Assembly: GCA_963725315.1 (NCBI GenBank)
Contig: CAVRYA010000009.1
Span: 248,001 to 312,000, forward strand
Length of the DNA: 64,000 bases
From: JBBRHQ01 sp963725315
GTDB taxonomy: Bacteria; Actinomycetota; Thermoleophilia; Solirubrobacterales; 70-9
Direction of reading: 5' to 3'
Shown: positions 56,175 to 62,746 of the stretch, in pieces
Position numbering within the stretch: the stretch's first letter is position 1
Layout of the letters: every line of letters starts with the position of its first letter
Translations under genes and position numbers: made by a program
Notes under the pieces: generated by a model
The model's input: the letters and a program-made list of their open reading frames with translations, nothing else
What the model was told of the DNA's origin: nothing
Databases searched by the model: none

Positions 56175-56684
56175 ATGGCCAGCAGCAGACGGGCGAACAT
56201 GGCGGTGGACCGCGCCAGCGGCCTCTACGAGTCGGCGCGCAGCAATCGCTATGTGCAGCGGTTGATCGAGGACGCCGAGCTGCGAGGGAACCTGCAGGAC
56301 GCCTATGACTCGGCCCGCAAGGCCTACGGACGGGTTTCGCGCAACGGCAAGAGCCCGGTGCAGGCCGTCGCCAGCGACAAGAAGGCGCAGCGCGACCTCC
56401 GCGCCGCCGCCGACTCGCTGCGCGAGGCCTCCGAGCAGATCCGCAAGCCGAAGAAGAAGAAGCGCCGGCTGGGGCGCATCCTGGTGCTCGGCGCGGTCGC
56501 CGGCGGCGTCACGCTGGCGCTCAGCGAGAACGCCCGCAAGGCTGTGATGGACACGCTGTTCGGCGCCGAGGAGGAGTTCGAGTACACCAGCACCACCTCC
56601 TCGGTGGGCTCGACCAACTCGGCTCCGAGCCCGACTCCGAGCGCCGCCGGGGCCACCGAGCCCGACGGCAACTCGTCGGAATAG
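56175..56684 (+). CDS. Small membrane-anchored protein (unknown function)
   Basis: 169 residues. The N-terminal 100 are helical and charged (ARSNRYVQRLIEDAELRGNLQDAYDSARKAYGR), followed by a Lys-rich KKKKRR stop-transfer, one membrane helix (LGRILVLGAVAGGVTLAL) and a Ser/Thr/Pro-rich tail. The ATG at 56175 is preceded by GAGGGAG at a good distance. It resembles YtxH-like or similar small stress proteins in layout only. The repeat element copy B starts two bases after its stop, in the same sense. Confidence 0.75.
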   Translation: MASSRRANMAVDRASGLYESARSNRYVQRLIEDAELRGNLQDAYDSARKAYGRVSRNGKSPVQAVASDKKAQRDLRAAADSLREASEQIRKPKKKKRRLGRILVLGAVAGGVTLALSENARKAVMDTLFGAEEEFEYTSTTSSVGSTNSAPSPTPSAAGATEPDGNSSE

Positions 56685-56686
56685 CT

Positions 56687-56878
56687 AACGCGGCCTCCTC
56701 TGCTCCGCGAGAGCCCGCGCCTCAGAATCACTGGAAATGTGCGGGCTCTCGCTCCGCGTCCGGGGGCCGAGAGACGCGGCTCCTCGCTCGGCGTGGGGGC
56801 CGCCTCCGGAACCAGCGCGTCGCTCCCGGGCGTACCGCTCCGCGGTCCGGGGGCCCGGCAGCGGGGGGAGGCCGCGTT
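56687..56878 (+). repeat. Palindromic repeat element, copy B
   Basis: It starts AACGCGGCCTCC and ends with its exact inverse, GGAGGCCGCGTT (56867-56878). Inside are the left box CGCGGCCTCCTCTGCTCC (56689-56706), a perfect 12-bp stem (GCGAGAGCCCGC 56707-56718; GCGGGCTCTCGC 56741-56752) around CTCAGAATCACTGGAA, and the right box TCCGCGTCCGGGGGCCG (56753-56769). A second, looser part (56774-56860) repeats similar words. Both boxes and the loop match copy A at 37015-37166, but the stem does not. Confidence 0.85.
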
Positions 56879-56907
56879 GTATTCCCGTCGCAACTAGACT
56901 CGGGCGA

Positions 56908-57516
56908 ATGGAAGCGGCGCCCACAGAGAGGGAGCTGACCGGGGAGAAGGCCGGGCGGATCGTCGCGGCGATGCGCGAGAGCGTCGCCCGGCACGGCGCC
57001 GCCGGCTCGACCTTCGAGCGGGTGGCGAAGGAGGCCGGCGTCTCCCGCGGCCTCCTGCACTACTACTTCGGGACCAAGGAGCGTCTCCTGGTCGAGGTCG
57101 TCCGCCGCGACGCCGAGTTCCGGGTGGCGCGGCTCGACCAGCCGCTGGAGAGCGCCGGCACGGTGGATGACGTCATCAACGTCCTCCTCGCCGGGCTCAA
57201 GGACGTGATCGAGAACGACCCCGGGTTCTTCCTGCTGCTCTTCGAGCTGTTCAGCGCGGGCCGGCGCAACCCCGACATCCAGAGGGAGCTGGGTTCGCTG
57301 TTCGAGCGGACCCGCACCCACGTCGCCGAGATCCTCAAGGCCAAGGAGCGCGAGGGTGTGCTCAACCTGCGCTATGACGCCGAGGCAGTCGTCTCATACC
57401 TGTTTGCGGTCGGCGACGGCTTCGCCCTGCAGACGCTGTCGGATCCCGAGCGAGATCACGATGCCACCCTCGCCGCGGCCACCGCGGCGGCCCGCTACCT
57501 GCTCGTCTCCGATTGA
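56908..57516 (+). CDS. TetR family transcriptional regulator
   Basis: A 202-residue TetR protein from ATG 56908. The DNA-binding part is IVAAMRESVARHGAAGSTFERVAKEAGVSRGLLHYYFGTKERLLVEVVRRD at about residues 14-65. The C-terminal domain (AGTVDDVINVLLAGLKDVIENDPGFFLLLFELFSAGRR) matches the BetI-like, TetR_C_6 type seen in many actinobacteria. No partner gene is close: a repeat element lies upstream and a tandem repeat downstream. Its targets are not evident. Confidence 0.92.
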   Translation: MEAAPTERELTGEKAGRIVAAMRESVARHGAAGSTFERVAKEAGVSRGLLHYYFGTKERLLVEVVRRDAEFRVARLDQPLESAGTVDDVINVLLAGLKDVIENDPGFFLLLFELFSAGRRNPDIQRELGSLFERTRTHVAEILKAKEREGVLNLRYDAEAVVSYLFAVGDGFALQTLSDPERDHDATLAAATAAARYLLVSD

Positions 57517-57539
57517 TTCTTTGCCGGCGCGGTGTTAGC

Positions 57540-57716
57540 GCCGGCACATGCATGTCAGGCGGCGAAGCCGCCGCAAGTCATTCCCGAATTGCCGGCGCGG
57601 CCCACATGACGCCGGCACATGCATGTCAGGCGGCGAAGCCGCCGCAAGTCATTCCCGAATTGCCGGCGCGGCCCACATGACGCCGGCACATGCATGTGCA
57701 GGCGGCGAAGCCGCCT
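57540..57716. repeat. 71-bp tandem repeat, two and a half copies
   Basis: A unit beginning GCCGGCACATGCATGT recurs at 57540, 57611 and 57682, exactly 71 bases apart. The first two copies are identical; the third is cut short and has one extra base. Each unit holds GGCGGC-GAA-GCCGCC, and GCCGGCG lies at both ends, so each copy folds into hairpins. It fills the gap between the TetR gene and the convergent lysyl oxidase-like gene. The short frames inside are not genes. Confidence 0.85.
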
Positions 57717-58564
57717 CAGCAGCGGTCGACCACCCGGCCTGAGGGAAGCCGCACAAAGACGTGGGAGCGGTTGTTGCGCTCGTTCGACTCGCGGATGTGG
57801 TTCTTCGGGTCGACCACCAGGTAGAAGGCGAAGCAGCCGCGGAGACCGGTCACGCCGATCCAGTTCTGGTGATAGGTCGAGGGGTAGATGTCCGACCAGC
57901 CGACCGAGGTGCCGAGTACCACCGACCGCCTTGAGTGCTGCTGGCTGCACCCCGGGTAGACGGGGTTGCGCGGTGAGTCCGGCCCGGGGCGGGTTCGCTC
58001 CAGGTCCCGGAGGCAGTAGTGGAGCTTCGGGCCGATCTCGATCCGCTTCAGCGGCTTCCCGTTGCCGTCGACGGTCCACAGCTCGAAGCGGGCCGCGTCG
58101 CGGAACTTCCAGTAGTAGTACTGGCCGGGGACCGGATACCAGTCGACCCGCCCGCGAGTCCGGATCGCCAGCTTGCCGCCCCCGCGCCGGTAGATCCGCT
58201 GGTTGACCCTCATCGAGTCGCGGGTGATGCGGATGCCGCGGATCTCGACCGGCCCGTCGCCGCGGCTGCGGATGTTGTTGGTGGCGCGCATCAGCGTCCT
58301 GCCGGGGCGTGTGCTGCGATCGAGGTGGATGTCCTCGGGCGCCGAGATGCGCAGGTCCGGGCAGAGCAGGTTCGCGCGCTGCGGCCCGAGGCAGGGATTC
58401 CCAGCGGTCGTCTCCGCCCCGTCGCCTCCCGCATAGTGCTCGTCGCTGTCCTTTCCCCGCGCCGCGGAAAGCGGCACCAGCAGGCAGAGCGCAGCCGCCG
58501 GCAGCAGGGCGGCCACCCTGCCGAGCCGCCGCCTTCGGGTTCTCGGCATCCCCTTGCCTGGCAT
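57716..58564 (-). CDS. Secreted lysyl oxidase-like protein
   Basis: 282 residues with an Arg-rich N-terminus and a membrane segment (about 14-33), probably a signal peptide. The mature part has CPDLRISAPEDIHLD, the aromatic YPVPGQYYYWKFRDAARFELW, and GTSVGWSDIYPSTYHQNWIGVTGLRGCF with VVDPKNHIRESNERNN, the signature region of lysyl oxidase-domain proteins with its Cys and Tyr. Animal enzymes use copper and a Lys-Tyr quinone; bacterial relatives are largely untested. The start is ATG 58564 (58573 and 58549 are also possible). It is divergent from the amidase. Confidence 0.85.
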   Translation of the reverse strand: MPGKGMPRTRRRRLGRVAALLPAAALCLLVPLSAARGKDSDEHYAGGDGAETTAGNPCLGPQRANLLCPDLRISAPEDIHLDRSTRPGRTLMRATNNIRSRGDGPVEIRGIRITRDSMRVNQRIYRRGGGKLAIRTRGRVDWYPVPGQYYYWKFRDAARFELWTVDGNGKPLKRIEIGPKLHYCLRDLERTRPGPDSPRNPVYPGCSQQHSRRSVVLGTSVGWSDIYPSTYHQNWIGVTGLRGCFAFYLVVDPKNHIRESNERNNRSHVFVRLPSGRVVDRC

Positions 58565-58637
58565 CGGTCGCATCCTACGAGTACCCGATACCGGTGCGAG
58601 GCTGCGAGTTGCGGTCCTGCGCATAGGATCCGCGGCG

Positions 58638-60053
58638 ATGCCGGCCACCGACGAAGAGATCTTCTACGCGGGAGCGGCTCGCCAGGCCGAGATGGTGCGG
58701 AACTCCGAGCTCTCGGCCAGCGAGCTGGTCGGCGCCCATCTCGACCGGATCGAGCGGCTCGAGCCCAGACTCAACCTGTTCCGGACGGTGCTGCGCGAGC
58801 GCGCCCTGGTCGAAGCCCAGCAGGCGGAGGCGAGGTTGCGGGCGGGCGAGGAGCGCCCCCTGCTCGGGGTCCCGATCGCGCTCAAGGACTCTGCCGACCT
58901 CGCCGGCGAGCTGACCACCCACGGCACCGACGCGTTTCCCCAGCCGGTGCGCGCCGATTCCGAGATGGTCCGTCGGCTGCGCGCGGCGGGGGCGATCGTG
59001 GTCGGCAAGACGCTGCTGCCCGAGCTGGCGATCTGCGGCTTCACCGAGTCGGCGACCTGGGGGGTGAGCCGCAACCCGTGGAATTCACAGCGCAGCCCCG
59101 GCGGCTCCAGTGGCGGCAGCGCCGGGGCGGTCGCGGCTGGGATGGTCCCGCTGGCCTCGGCGTCCGACGGCGCCGGCTCGATCCGGATCCCAGCCGCCTC
59201 CTGCGGCCTCTTCGGGCTGAAGCCACAGCGGGGGCGGATCTCCCTGGCGCCCGATCTGGAGAACTGGAACGGGATGTCGGTCAACGGCTGCGTCAGCCGC
59301 ACCGTCCTCGACACGGCGGTCTTCCTGGACATCACAGCCGGCGACTCCCGGGAGCCAGGAGCCCCGGCGGCGCCCGAGCGGCCCTTCGCCGAGTCGGCGC
59401 GAACGCCCCCCGGGCGGCTGCGGATCGCGACCTCGACAAAGCCGGCTCGAGCAGCCGCTCCGCCCCATGTCGGCGACGACGTCAAGCGGGCGGTCGAGGA
59501 GACCGCGAGCCTGCTCACCTCGCTCGGCCATCAGGTCGCTCCCCGCGATCCGGACTTCGGCCAAGCGGGCAACAACGTCGCCGCCCGCTACCTGCGGGGC
59601 ATCCACGACGACGTCGAGCGGGTCCCCTTCAAGGATCGCCTGGAGCGGCGCACACGGGGCTACGGTCGTCTCGGCGGCCTCTTCCCGCCCTCCCTGATGG
59701 AGCGAGCGCGGCGGGCCGCGACCGAGGACGCCGCCCGCCTGGGCGAGCTGTTCGAGAGCTTCGACGTGCTGATGACGCCGGTGATGGGCGGGACGGCGAT
59801 CGGGGTCCGCAGCGCCGAGGGCCGGGGAGCCCTGCCCACGATGCTTTCCCAGTCGCGGTTCTACTGCTTCACCCCGATCTGGAACCACCTCGGCAACCCG
59901 GCCGCCTCTGTCCCGGCCGGGTTCGACGCGGACGGGATGCCGCTGGCGGTACAGCTGATCGGGCGGGCGGGGGACGAGGCCACGCTGCTCTCGCTCGCGG
60001 CGCAGATCGAGGCCGAGCGCCCCTGGGCCGAGGCGCGCCCGCCGCTCGACTGA
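58638..60053 (+). CDS. Amidase signature family enzyme
   Basis: A 471-residue amidase. The catalytic Lys lies in GVPIALKDSADLAG, the bridging Ser in SPGGSSGGSAGAVAAGMVPLA and the nucleophile Ser in SASDGAGSIRIPAASCGLFGLKP, the full triad of the family. The C-terminal part has the substrate-pocket FYCFTPIWNHLGNPAASVPAGFDADGMPLAVQLIG. It is a soluble amide or nitrile-derived amide hydrolase; the substrate cannot be told. The start is ATG 58638, with AGGA nine bases upstream. VOC follows 15 bases after its stop. Confidence 0.93.
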   Translation: MPATDEEIFYAGAARQAEMVRNSELSASELVGAHLDRIERLEPRLNLFRTVLRERALVEAQQAEARLRAGEERPLLGVPIALKDSADLAGELTTHGTDAFPQPVRADSEMVRRLRAAGAIVVGKTLLPELAICGFTESATWGVSRNPWNSQRSPGGSSGGSAGAVAAGMVPLASASDGAGSIRIPAASCGLFGLKPQRGRISLAPDLENWNGMSVNGCVSRTVLDTAVFLDITAGDSREPGAPAAPERPFAESARTPPGRLRIATSTKPARAAAPPHVGDDVKRAVEETASLLTSLGHQVAPRDPDFGQAGNNVAARYLRGIHDDVERVPFKDRLERRTRGYGRLGGLFPPSLMERARRAATEDAARLGELFESFDVLMTPVMGGTAIGVRSAEGRGALPTMLSQSRFYCFTPIWNHLGNPAASVPAGFDADGMPLAVQLIGRAGDEATLLSLAAQIEAERPWAEARPPLD

Positions 60054-60068
60054 TCCGACCCGGCCGCC

Positions 60069-60458
60069 ATGTTCGGCAGCCTCGACTTCATCTACATGCC
60101 GAGCGCCGACGTCGCCGCCGACCTCCGGCACTTCACCGAGGTCGCCGGCGGCCGCCTGGTGTTCGCGATCGAGGCCTTCGGCACCCGTGTAGCGATGATC
60201 GAGCTCTCAGCCGAGGGCCCGGCCATCCTGCTGGCAGGGCACCTCGAGGGCGAGGCGCCGGTCCTCGTCTACCGGGTCGAGAATCTGGCGCAGGCCGGCG
60301 AGCAGCTCGCCGAGCGGGGATGGAAGCCGGAGGTGCGCTCCGGCATCCCTCATGGCCCCCTGCACACCTACCGTGCCCCGGGCGGGCAGCGACTCGCCCT
60401 CTATGAGCTCACCCGTCCGGAGGCCGCAGCTCGCCTGGCGGGCCGGCGAGACTTCTAG
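60069..60458 (+). CDS. Glyoxalase/bleomycin-resistance (VOC) superfamily protein
   Basis: A 129-residue VOC protein, one module: LDFIYMPSADVAADLRHFTEVAGGRLVFAIEAFGTRVAMIEL and then the second beta-alpha-beta ending YRAPGGQRLALYELTRPE. The Glu near the end matches a metal-ligand position of some members. It follows the amidase by 15 bases and overlaps the end of the R2-like gene by four bases, tail to tail. The function is unknown. Confidence 0.88.
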   Translation: MFGSLDFIYMPSADVAADLRHFTEVAGGRLVFAIEAFGTRVAMIELSAEGPAILLAGHLEGEAPVLVYRVENLAQAGEQLAERGWKPEVRSGIPHGPLHTYRAPGGQRLALYELTRPEAAARLAGRRDF

Positions 60459-61732
60459 CCCGCGAAGACGCGGCGGAAGCGGCGCAGGGCCGACGGCGAC
60501 CCCCGCGGGCGCAGCCGGCGCCCGAGGATCGAGCGCAGAGGGTTGCGGCCGTGCATCGAGATCGCGATCCACTCGGGCCAGCTGGTCTCGAAGGTGAGGT
60601 CGGGATGGGCCGCCTCCCCGGGCTCGGCCCTGGTCGAGCCGTTGTCGATCACCAGGTGCCACGGATCGGCGTCGCTGAACCGCCACTGTGCGACCAGGCC
60701 GGCGCCGTTGATGGCCTCCGAGTTGGCCGAGCGGCCCATCGACTCGAAGTAGAGGCGCTGCACCTCCGGGTCGGAGGCCGGATGGGGGTTGGGCTCGCCG
60801 AGGATGCCGGCCTTCAGCAGCATGATCTGCGTCTGGGCGCGCTCCTGGTGGGAGAGGGAGCGGTCGACCGGGTAGATGTCGGCGGGCATCTCCTCGAGCG
60901 GGTAGCCGGCCGCCCGCCACTTCGCCTCGATTGAGCGCATGCCGAAGACGTAGATGTCCTCGAGCGTGAACCCGTAGGAGGTCGTGTAGCGCTCATCCCA
61001 GCCGGGCGGGATGAATACGGCGAGTGAGTAGGGCAGCACCTCGCGCAGCAGCTCGACCACGGCCGCCTTGCACTCCTCGGACTCAGCGAACATCTCCGAG
61101 AGGGCCTTGACGCCGAAGCCGATGTGGCGCTGCTCGTCGCGGGAGACGTTGGCCATGCCGGAGCTGAACCCGGGCATCGTCCCCTCCTTGACGAAGAAGT
61201 CCTCGATGAAGTGCTGCCCGGGCTGCGCCAGAGTTGCCTCCACCACCATGTGGTAGAGGGCGATCGCCTGGGCGAACTTCGGCAGCGAGCGGTCCCTGCG
61301 CAGCTCCTCGGCCATCCGGTCGAGGCGGTCGAAGACGCCGCGGTAGCCCCAGCCGAGCTGGGGCAGCGTGTAGGCGAGGGTCGAGGAGATGCTGTCGCCG
61401 GCCCCGATCACCTCCTTGAAGAAGCGATGGAAGAAGACGGCGTGCCGGGCCTCGTCCACCTGCTGGGTGGTGAGGAAGTACTTCTGCTCCTCCAGCGGGG
61501 CGGCGTCGATGTAGGGGGAGAGGTTGTCGGCGACCGAGTCCTCGCCGTAGAAGAACATCGAGTAGGTCCAGAGCGCGGAGCGGGCCTGGATCTCGCTGAG
61601 GTTCTCCCAGCCGGCGCGGTCCTCGGAGAAGTCGATCTCATAGGCGCTCCAGTTGCCCTGCTCCCAGCGCCGGTAGAGGTCCTCGTAGGTGATGTCGGCT
61701 GTTGCGGTTGTCTTCTCGTTGGCGACGGACAT
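60455..61732 (-). CDS. R2-like di-iron (ribonucleotide reductase beta-type) protein with C-terminal SCP2-like domain
   Basis: 425 residues. Residues 1 to about 300 are a ferritin-like four-helix R2 core with the metal ligands in FFYGEDSVADNL, QVDEARHAVFFHRF, VVEATLAQPGQHFIEDFF and NVSRDEQRHIGFG. This resembles R2-like ligand-binding oxidases and class I R2 proteins. From about residue 335 the tail VAQWRFSDADPWHLVIDNGSTRAEPGEAAHPDLTFETSWPEWIAISMHGRNPLRSILGRRLRPRG has the pattern of the SCP2 lipid-binding domain. No nrdA is nearby. It is divergent from a TetR gene across a palindrome. Confidence 0.85.
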   Translation of the reverse strand: MSVANEKTTATADITYEDLYRRWEQGNWSAYEIDFSEDRAGWENLSEIQARSALWTYSMFFYGEDSVADNLSPYIDAAPLEEQKYFLTTQQVDEARHAVFFHRFFKEVIGAGDSISSTLAYTLPQLGWGYRGVFDRLDRMAEELRRDRSLPKFAQAIALYHMVVEATLAQPGQHFIEDFFVKEGTMPGFSSGMANVSRDEQRHIGFGVKALSEMFAESEECKAAVVELLREVLPYSLAVFIPPGWDERYTTSYGFTLEDIYVFGMRSIEAKWRAAGYPLEEMPADIYPVDRSLSHQERAQTQIMLLKAGILGEPNPHPASDPEVQRLYFESMGRSANSEAINGAGLVAQWRFSDADPWHLVIDNGSTRAEPGEAAHPDLTFETSWPEWIAISMHGRNPLRSILGRRLRPRGSPSALRRFRRVFAG

Positions 61733-61775
61733 CGCTCCTCCTCCGCGTCTTTGCCTTTGGCTCGCTTCCCTAAGA

Positions 61776-61797
61776 TAACTGACTCGTGAGTCAGTTA
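61776..61797. promoter_or_regulatory. TetR-type operator palindrome
   Basis: TAACTGACTC-GT-GAGTCAGTTA is a perfect inverted repeat with 10-bp arms, placed between the divergent R2-like and TetR genes and 13 bases before the TetR start. Its form and place make it the likely binding site of that regulator, controlling both genes. Confidence 0.85.
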
Positions 61798-61809
61798 CGA
61801 GGCAAATCT

Positions 61810-62454
61810 GTGAGCTCCCTCACACAGGCCGGCCCGCGGCGGCGGATGGCGGCCGCCGACCGCCGCGAGGCGATCCTCGAAGCCGCCCTCGACGCCTTCG
61901 CGGCCGGCGGTTACCACGAGACCTCGCTCGAGGACGTCGCCGAGCGGGCGGGGGTCTCGAAGGCGCTGATCTACGAGCACTTCTCCTCGAAGCGCGAGCT
62001 CCATGGCGCCCTGCTGGAGACCTATGTGCACGAGCTGCTGGCCACGGTCGCCGAGGCGACCGGCGCCGCCGAGCAGGGAGAGCACCGCCTGCGGGCCGGC
62101 CTCGAGGCTTTCCTGGCCTTCGTCGAGCGCCGCCGTGAGGCCTGGCGGATGCTGGTCCGAAACGCGACCGAGAGCGACCTCGCCGGCTCCTTCGAGCGCC
62201 TCCGAGGGGAGGCGGCGGCGGCGATCACCGCCCTGATGGTCGCCGACGCCCCGCCGGGCAGCTCCGCCGGCGGGATCGAGCGCGAGCTGGCGATCGAGAT
62301 GCTCGCCCAGCAGCTGGTCGGCGCCGCCCAGTCGCTCGCCAACTGGTGGGACGAGCACCGCGAGGTCCCCACCGAGCAGGTGCTGGCGATCGCCATGGAC
62401 TTCGCCTGGGTCGGCCTGCAGCGCCTCGGCGAAGGGGAGAGCTGGGAGGCCTGA
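61810..62454 (+). CDS. TetR family transcriptional regulator
   Basis: A 214-residue TetR protein. The HTH is REAILEAALDAFAAGGYHETSLEDVAERAGVSKALIYEHFSSKRELHGALLETY. GTG 61810 is preferred because GAGG lies seven bases upstream and the longer frame from 61786 starts inside the operator palindrome. The ligand-binding domain is variable with ERRREAWRMLVRNATE. Facing the R2-like/SCP2 gene across a perfect palindrome, it probably represses that gene and itself. Confidence 0.93.
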   Translation: MSSLTQAGPRRRMAAADRREAILEAALDAFAAGGYHETSLEDVAERAGVSKALIYEHFSSKRELHGALLETYVHELLATVAEATGAAEQGEHRLRAGLEAFLAFVERRREAWRMLVRNATESDLAGSFERLRGEAAAAITALMVADAPPGSSAGGIERELAIEMLAQQLVGAAQSLANWWDEHREVPTEQVLAIAMDFAWVGLQRLGEGESWEA

Positions 62455-62474
62455 ACGCTTTACCCTTTGTGGCG

Positions 62475-62720
62475 ATGGAGCGCACTGCCTGGACCGACGA
62501 GCGGCTCGACGACCTCTCCCGCCGGGTGGACGCCGGCTTCGCGACGGTGCACGCCGACATCCTCGAGTTGCGAAGCGAGGTCCGAGCCGACATGGCCGAG
62601 CTGAGCGCAGAGCTGCGGGGCGAGCTGAGCGCCTTCCGGCTGACCATCCTGCGGGTCGGTGGCGGGATCATGGTCGGGCTGGTCGGCGTGATCGCCGCTG
62701 TGGTCACCCACGGCGCCTGA
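62475..62720 (+). CDS. Small coiled-coil membrane protein
   Basis: 81 residues: an N-terminal heptad-rich helix (DERLDDLSRRVDAGFATVHADILELRSEVRADMAELSAELRGEL), then one C-terminal membrane helix (LTILRVGGGIMVGLVGVIAAVV). It looks like the tiny coiled-coil anchors common in this lineage (DUF1640-like). It lies 20 bases after the TetR gene, close to the end of glyS on the other strand. The role is unknown. Confidence 0.75.
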   Translation: MERTAWTDERLDDLSRRVDAGFATVHADILELRSEVRADMAELSAELRGELSAFRLTILRVGGGIMVGLVGVIAAVVTHGA

Positions 62721-62746
62721 GGCGAGCCACCGCCCCGAGTGGACGG

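Noticed and set aside
57540..57716. CRISPR array
   Set aside because: The repeat is continuous with no unique spacers between units, and no cas genes are near.
57548..57742. Short open frames MHVRRRSRRKSFPNC and similar within the 71-bp repeats
   Set aside because: They are translations of the repeat unit itself, recur with it, and have no start signal or family match.
60455..61732. Class I ribonucleotide reductase beta subunit (nrdB)
   Set aside because: There is no nrdA nearby, the C-terminus is SCP2-like, and the interaction tail of R2 is absent.
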